A stretch of 64,000 nt of DNA. Source: Saturnia japonica. Taxonomy: Eukaryota; Arthropoda; Insecta; Lepidoptera; Saturniidae. A program made the translations under genes and the position numbers. Shown here piece after piece: positions 12,829 to 24,449 of the stretch. Where the stretch lies: assembly GCA_033032175.1 (NCBI GenBank), contig CM065309.1, positions 17,794,001 to 17,858,000 of the forward strand, read 5' to 3'. Positions within the stretch are counted from its first letter, which is position 1; each line of letters opens with the position of its first letter. The notes beneath the pieces were generated by a model. It was not told where the DNA came from and did not search any database. It saw only the letters and a list, made by a program, of their open reading frames with translations.

Positions 12829-13184
12829 ATATATTAATACGTGAAGCAAAGCTTTCGGTACCTTTTTAAAAGTATTGCGTGCACGGAAGACTGAAATTTG
12901 GCACGGTTAAAGTTTATATGGAGAAGGAGTACAGAAAGCTAAAATTTATCTATAATATCTGTTACTAATATATTCAATTAAATTAATTAATACTGCGAAT
13001 CCTAACCCTACCAGTGCCATTGAACTTGATATACAAACAAAATATTGACATTGTCACTCAACGAAAAGTGACAGCAAGTGATGTAGATAATACTCACTGT
13101 TTATGAATACTGTAAATGTCAAACAGAAAATAGTCTATGATCAAAAAGTCGCTGGTTGAATTACGACCTTAGGGCGATCGCTAG
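12829..13184 (+). mobile_element. Helitron-like family I, copy 1
   Basis: It starts TATATTAATACGTGAAGC, a motif I know from many lepidopteran repeats, and ends GGGCGATCGCTAG|T at 13181-13184. It aligns along nearly its full length with the reverse complement of 22025-22375. Confidence 0.8.
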
Positions 13185-13921
13185 TTTATATAAATCCCAC
13201 CTACTATGCGCGATCTATTTAAGGTGTAAAGCAGAGTTCTTTTACATGGTTGGTATTTGGTTTATTTTACAATCTGTTTATTTTTATTTAATTCTTTATA
13301 CCTTTGTGCTTGACCACAATTTCATCTGATATGGCTGATGGTGACAGATTTTCAATTCTATAGATGACAGCTAACCAGACGAGAATTAGATAACACCCTA
13401 CCATCATACTAAGGGTTTCTCACTGTTTTCTTTTAAATGAAATCTTACGTATTGTAGGATTTTAACTAATGACCAACGAAACGTTCGGTGCCGATCAGTT
13501 TAGACCAAAAAATCTAGTTTGTTTTTTTATTATTATTTTATTTAAAATTTAAATTTTGTGTTCATAGAAGGAGAATTTCAACATAACATAAAAAAAATCA
13601 TAACTTTAAAACTATGACAATAAATCTTAGTGTTTCTGTTAGATCATGTCACCCTCTATCACCATCATAGCGTTGGTCCATTTCTTACGGGACATCCTGT
13701 ATAGAAGAACAAGCCGTAATCGACGTTCACTATTATTTATGATATTATTATAATACACTTGGACCACGTAAACTAATTGCAAAACGTAACATTCGTTTTT
13801 GAGCAATCCTTGCCCATATCGGCACCACACATTCTGAATTAAATAAACAAAACGATAAAATAAATGCTCACGACAAATATGGATGGTATGACTAGATTTG
13901 TGAACGTTTGTTATAACTGAA

Positions 13922-14202
13922 TAAATTTCATAACATAACATACCATCACGCCTGTATCCCCGAAGGATTAGGCAGAGGAGTAGTAATGTAGGTATACTCA
14001 TAGTTCGCCGGGTATGTTTTTAAGTCGTATGTAATAGGGGGCGAGCATATTGCTATTAACCAGGCACAAAGCCAAACTACTAAGCTGCTACTGAGAATTT
14101 CATAGTAAACCCCAATAACATGTTATTCGACCTGGGAATCAAGCCCAGGACCTCGAGCATAGCAGTCGCGCTTACGACCACTAGGCTAATGAGACCCAGT
14201 TA
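13922..14202 (-). mobile_element. tRNA-derived SINE, copy 2
   Basis: On the minus strand the A box TAGCCTAGTGG (14178-14188) and B-box region GGGCTTGATTCCC (14134-14146) precede the same body, including a GTATACC/GGCGAAC segment and GGGATACAGGCGTGATGG. Homologous to 18768-19060. Confidence 0.8.
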
Positions 14203-14319
14203 GATTTGATAAATTCTTTTTGCATCGTATAGCCTACTAACAAACTCCGTCACGCGTTGATTTACCATTTTAGAGTCCATATAGAACATAAATACAGACA
14301 CCGATGTATATTAAAGAAG

Positions 14320-14530
14320 ATTTATTAAGGAAGGAGACTATATGCCTTCACTCTACGATCCTAAGGAACAGAAGAGTTACCATGAACGTACCTTTAATAG
14401 GATATAAGGCAATAAAGCTATCTGACAAGCTGTAGGCAAATATGGGAAGTGAAAACAAATCAACGATAACACGGGATATTTGCGGATCGAATAATTTCAA
14501 TACAGGTGAAGCCGTGGGGTACAGTTAGTA
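14320..14530 (+). mobile_element. Family E, 3' part
   Basis: The GAACAGAAGAGTTACCATGAACG segment, the GATCGAATAATTTC segment and the end GTGAAGCCGTGGGGTACAGTTAG match other E copies. The terminal CTAG is mutated to TTAG and the start is not recognisable. Confidence 0.6.
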
Positions 14531-15257
14531 TATGATAAAAATATCGCAACGAAAATAATGAATTGAGATTAAGACAAGAAATTAGAAATTCTCGTATATT
14601 TAAAATGGCTAATGGATAAACAAAAGAGCATCACGTACGATGTTTGACCTCAAACAGTGATACGGCCGACGCCCAACATGGGAGCAAGACATAGATAGCA
14701 CGCGACATAACATATACTCAAACCGGAACCAAAACCCTAGAGATCATAAACATATATATATATACCTTATTAAAACGCTAGTCATGCTACTTAATTAAGA
14801 GTACATGCTACATAATATTTAAAGAGAAAAATAATGCTACCTTTTGTTAAAAATGTGTTGCCAAGCAAATTTGTTCAGAAATATGCACCAATCCCAATTT
14901 TAAAGTTAATCTTAAGTTGAGATTTTGATTTAAAATTCAATATTTCACTTGTACTAAATTTAAAATAATTTTGTGCAAGGGCTCTGCTGAATTTTATTTC
15001 AATAGGTATAATTTTAAAATCTTGTAATTAATTAATTTGTAATATCATAATTCATAACATTCATCTAATAAGTGAGTATCTCTTGTATTGTACTACTCGT
15101 ATACTGGAAACGATTCTAACGTTTTGGATTTTTTTTTTAATTGTGGGTAAATACGTGTGTTTTTGTAAGACACCTAACAAAGTTGTATTGTATTGCTTAT
15201 TTATAAAATTCAATAATGGCCTCTACCATATCATAAAATTTAAGAGCAGCGTTGTTC
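14531..15257. other. AT-rich, nothing recognised
   Basis: No repeat shared with the rest of the window and no plausible exon. Confidence 0.5.
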
Positions 15258-15615
15258 TTATTGTTGGAGCAATCTCCAGCTCTCCCTATATTGTGTGTTC
15301 CTCTTGACATCGTGATACGACACGACGCCTATTTTTTCCTTCACTTCCTGAATGTATGTCCTTCTTGATCTTCCTCTTTCCTTCCATTATCGTTTTTAAT
15401 AGGTCGTCGTGTCGAATCAAATGTCCCATCCAATTTCCCTCCTATTTTTATTGGTCTCCAGTAATATCCTCCTCTCTTTGACCTTGTTTAATACCTCTTC
15501 ATTCGTTTTTCTTTCCATCCAACTAATTCTCTCCATCCACCTCCAGCACCACATTTCAAATGCCTCTATCTAATCTTTCCTGGTCTCTCTTTGTCATTGT
15601 TCAATCTTTTCTTAC
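15258..15615 (-). pseudogene. LINE reverse transcriptase C-terminal fragment
   Basis: The minus strand reads FEMWCWRWMERISWMERKTN and then NKVKERRILLETNKNRRE. After a frameshift it reads GHLIRHDDLLKTIMEGKRK, ending near RESWRLLQQ with a stop at 15258-15260. The MWCWRRM...W and GH-RHD signatures mark the C-terminal region of RTE-like endonuclease/reverse transcriptase proteins. It is broken by at least two frame changes. Confidence 0.85.
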
Positions 15616-16148
15616 TTCCGAATATTTTTAAAGTGAATTAATTCCACTCACACGATGCCACGATGACCTTTAAGATATCCTTGGTTAATCACTTTGTTCA
15701 ATTCATCTGACACTTTCCTCGGATCTTTTCCTTTTAAACCTTACATTAAAATTCGTTTCCCTGCAGTAACTAACCTTGATCTGTCACAAAAATCTTTCCG
15801 TGTCCCTATGAAAAGCTTATTTGAATTTAGTACCGACATTTCAAGATCACATCTTTCGCTTATATCGAATAAGACATGGCGCCATTCTGCTGATATAAAT
15901 AGTTTAATAATGAAATATGTTACTTCAAGTTCTGGATATAATTGAGTTGCCGTGGACAAATTTGTTTCCAAGTTTCTTCGGTCCCTTTCTTATATGGGCG
16001 ATATAAACTGTGGTTTTAAGTTAGATTGGCCATTCACTTTATTTGCTCACAGAGCTCAAACTGTACTTTAATAATTTTCTAATATTAAAATGTTATTTGT
16101 TTGACGCCACACTTTATACAAAATTTAAAAGTTTGTAAAATATAAATC

Positions 16149-16608
16149 AATAGGTGTGCCCGTGGTTGCGCACGCGTGGACTACAGAATGCCGTCGTTCG
16201 GGCACATGCGCGAACCATACCTACTACCCCCGTTCCCGGTGAGATAAAAATGCTTATTGTGGGTGATCTATAGAAGATAGCTTAGAAGTCTCGGTGACTT
16301 TTTTGTAGATCTTTTTTATATCTACAATTATGTAGTACATTAATTTGATTTAACTCTTATGATTTACTCATCGTAAGCCATTTTAGCGCCCGAATTGATT
16401 AACCATGATTACCTTTTTTTATTTGGGTGGAACCCTAATTATTTTTCTAAAATAAAAGTACCCTCAGTTATTCCTTATAACATCAGCTATCTTGCAGTGA
16501 AAGTCCAGTCAATATCGGTGCAACCGTTTTGGAGATTATCCGGAACAAACAGACAGACAGAAATGTTAAAAACTGGTGTTTTGTTATAGGTACCGTAGGT
16601 ATATTATA
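16149..16608 (-). mobile_element. Helitron-like family A, copy 4 (degraded ends)
   Basis: The interior, including TTATTGTGGGTGATC, the CGTAAGCCATTT segment and the GGAGATTATCCGGAACAAACAG segment, matches the family. The CTAG end has mutated to ATAG and the TCTATAC end is missing. Confidence 0.75.
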
Positions 16609-17124
16609 CTTACTGTTAAATGCTTTGGGTAGATGTTTGTACAAATGCTAAAATGTTCGAAATAGGTAGCAAACCTATCTCAATCTACACTTTCTAAGTT
16701 AAGTGAAAGAGCTAAAGTTTGTATGTTTATAGGGGGTAATCTAAGGAACAACTAGATCTAATTCTAGGAGTTCTAAACTGATAGAAAGCTACGTGCACGT
16801 ATATAGTTATAGGCTTTGTTTTATTCTCATTTAATTTGATATCAACGCGTAAAAATTCACGATCTGTTGTTAGAGCATAATATTATACTCATTTAATATT
16901 CTATACATGTTATACATACATATAATTTTGCATATTTTAAAGTCACATATTTCTAGTACGAGTTACAAATTAATAGGCACATTAAGAAGTTGTCGCCATA
17001 ACCACAAAGTTGTAAAAGCAGCTAAGTAAGCTCTATCACATAAAAACAGTTTTAATAACGATATTTACGCACATCCGTTTATGCGCATTTTTTTTTATTC
17101 AATGGAAACTGAGTTGATCCATAA

Positions 17125-17225
17125 TTCTGCCAACATCAAGTGAATAGAATACTTATACAATTATTATTATTGTAATCTTCAAATGTAGTTCTATCAAGAT
17201 GGCGGCTCCCTTCTTAAAACTGTCC
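17125..17225 (-). repeat. Family C repeat, fragment
   Basis: Family C contains GGATTATAAATAATAACTAGG, then CTCCCTGGACAGTTTTAACAAG and a GCCGCCATCTTGTTAGA segment. Here only the CTGTCCAGGGAGCC to TTCTGCCAACATCAAGTG portion is seen, reversed. Confidence 0.5.
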
Positions 17226-17350
17226 AGGGAGCCAATGAAATTAAGGAATTCTTGAGGTATCCCCTTTCCAACAAAAACGAATTATCTAAATCGATTTTAT
17301 ATACATATGTATATATTTACATTCGAAATGAGAACTTCTTCCTTTTTTAA
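17226..17350 (+). repeat. Family B repeat, 3' part joined to family C
   Basis: It enters the family at GAGGTATCCCCTTTCCAACA and ends at GAGAACTTCTTCCTTTTTT. The upstream boundary is a junction with a family C fragment. Confidence 0.6.
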
Positions 17351-18767
17351 AATCAATATACAATGTGAATAATGACTCCGAATATAAATCACATTACATT
17401 ACTATAGAACTATACGCAAAGCAAATACAGAAAAAAAAACTATGAGCTTTACAGACAAGACAATACATAGATAATATATCATTTTGTTCATTTCACTTTG
17501 ATTTTGAATTTATTATTATGAATTTTAAAAAAGAATTTAATATATAGATATTATATTCGTTAATTAATTAGTTACAATTCACAAATATTGACTGAAAAGA
17601 GTTTTAATAGTTAGGTATCATACAATTCACACTTAATTCATGATATAAAAAAAAGTAATAAAGTATACCTATGGATATAGTATATACTACTTAATTATTC
17701 TTATGACACTTTTATTGAATTTTTCAGAAAAATCAAAATCGAAATATTTTTTAATCAATTTAGCCCCTAAGAAGGCTCTTATGAATGTCAAACCACTACC
17801 ACCGGTTCGGAAAATATCCCAGTCATCGAGAAGAACCGACAAGAAACTCGATCGGGTTTATCAACATCTTACTTTCTTTTTTTAATTAATTTTACATTAT
17901 TTAATTATATAAAGTTGTCATCATTTTCAGTAGATGTACAGAGAGGGAATCACATCCAGACATCACCATCATTCACGTAATCAGCTACCCTATAAACAGT
18001 TTGAGCTTATTAACCGGCGAATCAGTAATCTGCTTAGAAAGTTTATTATAGAATCTAACACAATTACCTAAAAACTTTTATTTGTTTCGCTTAGTGTAAA
18101 CGATGGAATGACTATTTTATATATATTTTTAGTATTGAAATTGTGCCTGTTAGCCTATACTATATATAGTCCTATGCTGTAAATTGTTAATATTATATGT
18201 TATGGTATTGTAATCGGTGGGCGTTGAAATATCTATTAAAAATGAAAAATGCTTAGACGAAAAGATTAATATGTTTCAGTCCAAGGAAAGATGATAAATA
18301 TATATAAATAATATAATATTTATCAGTGAATTTATTGTTACTTTACAAATATAGTGTTTGTTACTGGATGCATTTTTATCGGAAGACAGCCTTGTAGTGC
18401 TATGATAAGATAACTCTTGTCTTTCTGATACTATTCATAAATGTAAAAATATAGGGTATTATTTATTATGCTACAATAAATGATTTTATATTCGAATAAA
18501 ATCAGCGCTTTTTTTTTAAAAGTAACACGGTAAAGTGACGGCGACTACCGAGATTTGTAATACATCGCCAGTCGCATCTCGCCAATCTCGACAGTGGATA
18601 TAGGTAAACCGGCTGATCCCGAAACGCGACAAACCAAAAGATAGCCAGTGAGATGGATTTATCACCAGCCACTAATGCCCCTTATTACTCATGTTACAAT
18701 ATTGTTACTGTATAAGCTCATGTTCTACCACCACCTAGATTTAATAAAAGTATAATTTCCCTTTCTG
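17351..18767. other. AT-rich, nothing recognised
   Basis: AT-rich sequence with simple tracts such as TATATAAATAATATAATAT near 18300. A less AT-rich stretch at 18530-18620 has no identifiable content. Confidence 0.45.
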
Positions 18768-19060
18768 GAACTGCCTCATTAGCCTAGTAGTCGTAAGTGC
18801 GTCTGCTATGATCGAGGTCCTGGATTCGATTCCCAAGTCGAGCAAAGGTGTAATTGGGTTTTTCTATGAAATTCTCCATAGCAGCTCGGAGTTTAGCTTT
18901 GTGCCCGATTAATGGCAATAGGCTCGTCCTCTTTAACATGGGACTTAAAAACATATTCGGCGAACTGTGGGTGTACATAAGTACACCTCTGCTTAACCCT
19001 TCTGGGATACAGGCGTAATGGTATGTAATGTTATAAATAAAATAAAGAAAGAAACTTTTA
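18768..19060 (+). mobile_element. tRNA-derived SINE, copy 1
   Basis: The head holds a pol III A box (TAGCCTAGTAG, 18780-18790) and B box (GGATTCGATTCC, 18822-18833). A unique body with GGGACTTAAAAACATATTCGG follows, then an A-rich tail (ATAAATAAAATAAAGAAAG). About 290 bp in all, with no tRNA fold beyond the head. Confidence 0.8.
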
Positions 19061-20334
19061 ATCTACTACCTACCAGTGTATGGTGGTCGTTATCCAGTAA
19101 AGCTCATAACTACCATACTGTAAAATACATACATTTTAGTAAACTAAACGACAGGATGTAGTTATATTATCTAGAGATGAGCTTAACCGGTTATTCAGCG
19201 AGAATAGACCAGTGACAGTGTTCCCAGATGCACTGTTAGTAATTACAGTAGATCTACCGTAAATTTATGTCATTCCCTTGTACACTGTAAGAAGTAAAAC
19301 AGCGTGCGGAAGAACATTGTGTTTTATATAGCAAAAAAATCGTTTATTTATAAAAAATTAGCGCTATTTTTATATACTATTACCACATGACGAAAACGCT
19401 TTCTAACTTTCGTTCCAAGAAGCCTCCCCAGTAACAGTTCTTTGGGTTATATTATATACTTATGTATTATCCGAATAAATCCTTATGTGCACTCGATAGT
19501 GTAACTCAAAAATAAAAGTTAAAATTTTATGATTTAGGAATTTTCAAAAAGGGAATAATCGAATTGAGTGATAGTGATAATTTAGTCCTTAATACGTGAA
19601 AACAACAATAAATACAAATTTACTAATTTAAATGTATTTAATTGCACTGTAAAACGGAACATTTCTGAGAGCACAACACTGTATTTTCAATTTTGTCGCA
19701 TAGCAAACACTGGACCAGTCCTTTTCAATAGTTACTAAAGTTGTTCTATTATTCAAAACATGTTTCCAATTACGTAGTAATAAATATTTCATTAGGATAA
19801 ATTTTCTTTTTTATGTAACTTCAACTCGATCCTACCAAGGTTTTATTGAGAATCTATTTATAGACTCATTAGCTAATTCAAACTAGTATAAATTTTCATA
19901 TAAACGGTTCGCAAAAATTCGTAAGTAGATAAGTACTACATATTTTTACGTGGCATAAATCTTTATCTTTGTCCTTTACCGTTGAAGTGGATTCTGTGAA
20001 ATTCATTATCTAACAGGGAATTCTTTTGAGAACGATAATAGTTCTAAAAATAAACGATGAAAGGTGATAAATGTATAAAAAATATGTTGAAGAAAGTTGT
20101 TTAACATTTGTACCACGATCTGTTGTCTATACAAATATATCTTGTACATCATGCTTTCTATTTATATATTATAATTTCACAAGTTTTTAATGAGCCCTTA
20201 TTTCTTTACACTGCCGGATATTCATTTTCTCACACGTAAAAGAGTTAGAATTAGATATTTATTAGTAGATATCTCGGTGATTTTGAAACCTTTCTAGTTT
20301 TTCCAGTGTTTGAAAACTTTTATTTTCAAAACTT
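19061..20334. other. AT-rich, nothing recognised
   Basis: No open frame above 60 codons and no repeat copy found. Confidence 0.5.
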
Positions 20335-20449
20335 TGTTACTCAAACACGCAAAAACGTCTAAACTAATTTTGATGAAGCTTGTAACCCGCATTGAGACAT
20401 GGATGCTTTTTATCCCGGTGAAGACCCGGTTCTGAAGTCCACGGACTAG
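20335..20449 (+). mobile_element. Family H fragment
   Basis: CACGCAAAAACGTCTAAACT and the CTTTTTATCCCGG segment match family H. It ends at CTAG 20446-20449, 56 bp before the mariner element. Confidence 0.5.
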
Positions 20450-20505
20450 ATACCGATATATGACTTATTCATGACTCAAGTTTATCCATTACTCAAGGTC
20501 TTCTA

Positions 20506-21807
20506 CAAGGTGTCCAGAAAGGGTATCGGGTATTTGTTTTCGCGCCATATTCGAAACGGGGCGTCTAAAGGGTGTGGGGAGGGGTTCGTGGCATCCGCCA
20601 TTTTGTGGAGTTTTAGTCACGATGGAACAGTACTCGGGGACGCATCGCGCATTTTGCGTACTAGCGTATTATCGTAATGGTGATTCAATAGTGACTGCTC
20701 AACGTCTCTATCGTGCGGAATATTGTACACGCCACGCGCCAAGTGACGATAGCATTAGGAAATGGATCAGGATGTTCGAGAATACAGGTGCGACAGTTAA
20801 AATTCAAAACTCTGGTCGTCCTCGTTCAGTTCGCGATGAAGAAATAATTGAAGAAGTTGAGGCGTCGGTTCGTCAAAGTCCGTCTTTATCCATCCGAAAG
20901 CGAAGCCAAGCGTTGAACATCAAAAAATCGTCTTTACATTCGATTTTAAAGAAAGACTTACATCTAAAAGCCTATAAAATTCAATTGGTTCCAGAATTGA
21001 AGGATACGGACTATGCTAATCGACTAAATTTTGCGAACGAAATGCTGCAGCGATTTAACAACTTTAACAACATACTATTCAGTGACGAAGCAAATTTTCA
21101 CCTGAATGGTCATGTTAATAAGCAGAATTGTCGGTACTGGGCAGTGGAGAATCCGAGACGAAAGCATGAACGACCCCTGCATAGCCCAAAGGTCGTGTTT
21201 GGGCCGCTATGTCTGCTAAAGGCATAATTGGTCCTTATTTTCATGAAGATCAACGAGGCCGAGCAATTAATGTGAATAGTGGCCGTTATTGCGATATGTT
21301 GCGAAATTTTTTGGTCCCAGAGTTGCAGGAGTTTGCAGGTTTCAACTCAAGAACGTGGTTCCAGCAAGATGGGGCCACTTGCCATACCTCAAATGACTCA
21401 ATGGAAGTTGTTAACGAATTATTCCCTAATAAAGTCATTTCGCGAAGGGGTAACATCAACTGGCCTCCCAGAAGCCCCGACCTTAGCCCGCTTGACTATT
21501 TTGCATGGGGATACCTTAAAAGTAAGGTTTATCAAAACAATCCGACGAATCTAACCCAGTTAAAGCAAAACATCAGGTCAGAAATGGCAGCAATATCGAT
21601 AGCTATGTGTCAACGTGTTATCGCCAATCTTCGTTTCCGTTTAGAAGAGTGCCAGCAACGTAATGGTCATCATTTGGATAACATCATCTTTTCCAAATAA
21701 TTCTCCAATTCATATGCTAATAATAAACAATAAACTTTTTTATTGCATACAAATAATTTTTGTTTCATTGAACTTACAAATACCCGATACCCTTTCTGGA
21801 CACCTTG
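20506..21807 (+). mobile_element. Tc1/mariner-superfamily transposon, nearly intact
   Basis: The element is 1302 bp long. Its ends are a perfect 32-bp inverted repeat beginning CAAGGTGTCC (20506-20537 and 21776-21807), flanked on both sides by the TA dinucleotide that this superfamily duplicates (20504-20505, 21808-21809). It encloses one transposase frame with a single break. Perfect ends and almost intact coding suggest a recent arrival compared with every other repeat in the window. Confidence 0.95.
20622..21700 (+). pseudogene. Mariner-like transposase (DD41D spacing), one frameshift
   Basis: This enzyme would cut and paste the surrounding element. From the ATG at 20622 the product would be about 359 residues, normal for the family. 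The N-terminal 120 residues are a helix-turn-helix DNA-binding region with a GRPR motif at 65-68. Catalytic carboxylates are D155 (SDEANFH), D250 (QQDGATCH) and D292 (SPDLSPLDYF); I count 41 residues between the last two. One base is missing at about 21197-21200: the first frame runs on to a stop at 21225-21227, and the correct frame resumes around 21197 and ends at 21700. The spacing matches the DD41D (rosa-like) mariners as I know them; that subgroup label is inference. A +1 or -1 sequencing error cannot be excluded. Confidence 0.92.
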
Positions 21808-22024
21808 TATTTTTCTTGGACTCGCAGGAGACGAAATTGTAAAAAAGGTCAAAACATGTAATATCAAATTCAGATAGCTAAAATACCATGTCAAGACTTC
21901 CTCGGTTTTAAGCAAACACTTAGATCATAGAGAAAACATAAAATAACTGAATCTCCTTCGTTTATATAAAATTTCTATAGGAAAAATCAAAAAATTGTCC
22001 TTAATGTACACATATTTAACAATA

Positions 22025-22375
22025 CTAGCGATCGGCCTAAGCTCGAAATTCGAGCAGCGACTTTTTGATCATAGACTATTTTCTATTTGACATTTGAAGT
22101 ATTCATGAACCTAAACAATGAGTATTATCTACATCATTTGCTATCACTTTTCGTTGAGTGACAATGTCAATATTTTGGGGGGTCTAAGTTCAATGGCACT
22201 TTCGGGTTAGCATTCGCAGTATTAATTTATTTAATTTAATATATTAGTAACAGATATTATAGATAAATTTTAGCTTTCTTCACTCCTTCTCCATAAAAAC
22301 TTTAATCATGCCAAATCAGTTTTCAGGGCACGCAATACGCTTAAAAAGGGGTCGAAATATATAGATAATCAATAA
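22025..22375 (-). mobile_element. Helitron-like family I, copy 2
   Basis: CTAG at 22025-22028 is preceded on the minus strand by GGCCGATCG. Shared landmarks with copy 1 include the ATAGACTATTTTCTATTTGACA segment, TGACAATGTCAATATTTTG and CTTTAATCATGCC. The TATTAATACGTGAAGC start is missing. Confidence 0.8.
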
Positions 22376-24077
22376 AGTATAATCTTTAGTTAATCCAATT
22401 ATTCCAATTAAACCATTGAAGTAATATGTAAAACGTATTACACATGTACATTAGTAGGTACATGTATTACGTATAATATCTCAATGAATAAAACAGGGAA
22501 TCTACAATTACAAAAAAAAATAAAGCTTGGCTTATTCATAATCGAATCTACTAATCATATATACTAGTTGCCGCTAAGCCTGGAAGTAAGACTATTTTCT
22601 CGAAAACCCCTCGAGAATGGTAAAAAGATAGACCAACTAATTATCAACGAACCTTAGGATCAGCTTAAGTATCTAACTCATCTTATTTTTTATGCTCAAC
22701 CGCTACCACTCACATAATTATTTCTTGGAAAATTCCTAATCAACTAACTAAAAGCAGAGCACAAGGCTTAAACTCTTCCATGACTGAGCACATAAAAAAT
22801 GTTGTTTAATAAGAACATTAGGTTATCAATAACGTGTCTTTGTTGCCAGGAAAACTATACTTAACAATGAACGATGATTAATTACACATTCTATGGTTTT
22901 TTAAGGTACCGAACCCTATCGATTCACGTCACGTATCAAACGAACAATATACGCAATGCGACCCAATAAAGGGTATGATGGAATTAACTGCGCATTGGTT
23001 GAATACTAAAACCGTAATATGATTTTAAAACCTTCAATAATTCGGACTTTGCTAAAGTAACGTTATTATTTAAAAAAGAACCCGAAGATAATAAATTTTA
23101 TTCCTATTTTACACTATATAAAGTTACTATCGTTGTTTAAAAAAAAATGGGTGCGTGTACTTATGTACGCGCGTGAGAAGTTATACTTCTTTAGCATCAT
23201 TAAAAAATAGTTTTTAATTGCATGCAAATAATTAATTACAATAAAATAATAGAAGGATTGGAAAAGGATAATCAACAAAATTCATTTTAAATTTGAAAAA
23301 TTAAATAAATAAATATTTATTTTCTTTTCGAATTGTATTTTTTATTAAATAATGTCCACTTCCATAGTATCTTCCGGTAATGTCTGAATCGGAACTTATA
23401 TAATTAATATATATATAATATATATTATATTAATTTTTATCACAAACTTTTTATTAAATGTTTTTTTTTTAATTTATTTCTTTATTTTGTAAATATTAAA
23501 TAACCAATAATAAGTATTTAACATTAATAATTTAATAATATTTAGTGTTAATTATATTAAGTAAAAGTATTTTAATTTATATCAAAAATAATACATACGG
23601 ATAGTTAACCTCAATTATATTGGAGCACTTGAAAAAGTATATAAGCACAATTTTTTTCACTAATATTCACAAATAGTAAGTAATATCAATCAAAATATTC
23701 AATTTAAATCACTACTGAATATAATTTATTAGCACATATATAATTCGCACTTGTATGAAACTAAAACACGTGTTGGGAATGTATAAACTAGAAACATGTT
23801 GATAAATATTATAAATATGAAAACAGTGATCAGAGGTGACGAGCGTACCAACATGCGCGACTAATATCGAGGTTCAATTTCTATATTGTTGGTAGCTTTT
23901 TTTTCGAGACTTAATGAGCGGTTAAGCAGACAACTTCATACTGTTAATTTTGTGTCACAGATGCGCGCGCATCTTAAAATTTCACTCTCATCATTTTTTC
24001 ATAACGCGCCTAAAGAAGTATAACTTCAATAACTAGTTGACTTGTACGTATATTTCGCACATGTTTAGAATGTAAAC
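22376..24077. other. AT-rich block with a short inverted motif pair
   Basis: GAAGTTATACTTCTTTAG occurs at about 23177-23194 and, reversed, near 24011-24028, flanking very AT-rich DNA with near-palindromic TA tracts at 23395-23440. It may be a degraded transposon with inverted subterminal motifs. Confidence 0.35.
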
Positions 24078-24446
24078 AATCTAACAACTATTATGTTAAT
24101 TAGATAGATTGTGAATAGATGGCGCCTCCTACATGTTAGTTGAATAATATATTTTTAATTTAATTTTAAACCATTTGTTCATTTTTCGTCAATAGTAGGG
24201 AAAATAAGCTTCATTTTAAACGTCTGAATCATTAATTTTGATGAACAATGAAAAGAGATATAGCGTTGCCATTAAAAACGACTTTGAAAAAAATATATAG
24301 AAAAAGAGACATTGCATCTAATTGTAAATTCAGAACAAATAGTTTAAAATCAATGTTGCCGTTCAAATTTCATTAATTATTATCACGTAGGTGGTGCCAT
24401 CTATTATCAATATTGTTAGAACTAATACGACAGTTGTTAGATTTTT
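24078..24446. mobile_element. Family J, MITE-like element with imperfect inverted ends
   Basis: The left end (AATCTAACAACTATTATG..., with ATAGATGGCGCCTCCTACATG) is the imperfect inverse of 24382-24446 (AATCTAACAACTGTCGTATT on the minus strand, with ATAGATGGCACCACCTACG). Arms are about 60-65 bp. The middle contains AGATATAGCGTTGCCA. Confidence 0.65.
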
Positions 24447-24449
24447 CAG

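Noticed and set aside
13639..14001. 120-codon minus-strand frame
   Set aside because: Part of it overlaps a tRNA-derived SINE and the rest has no recognisable motif; the length is possible by chance.
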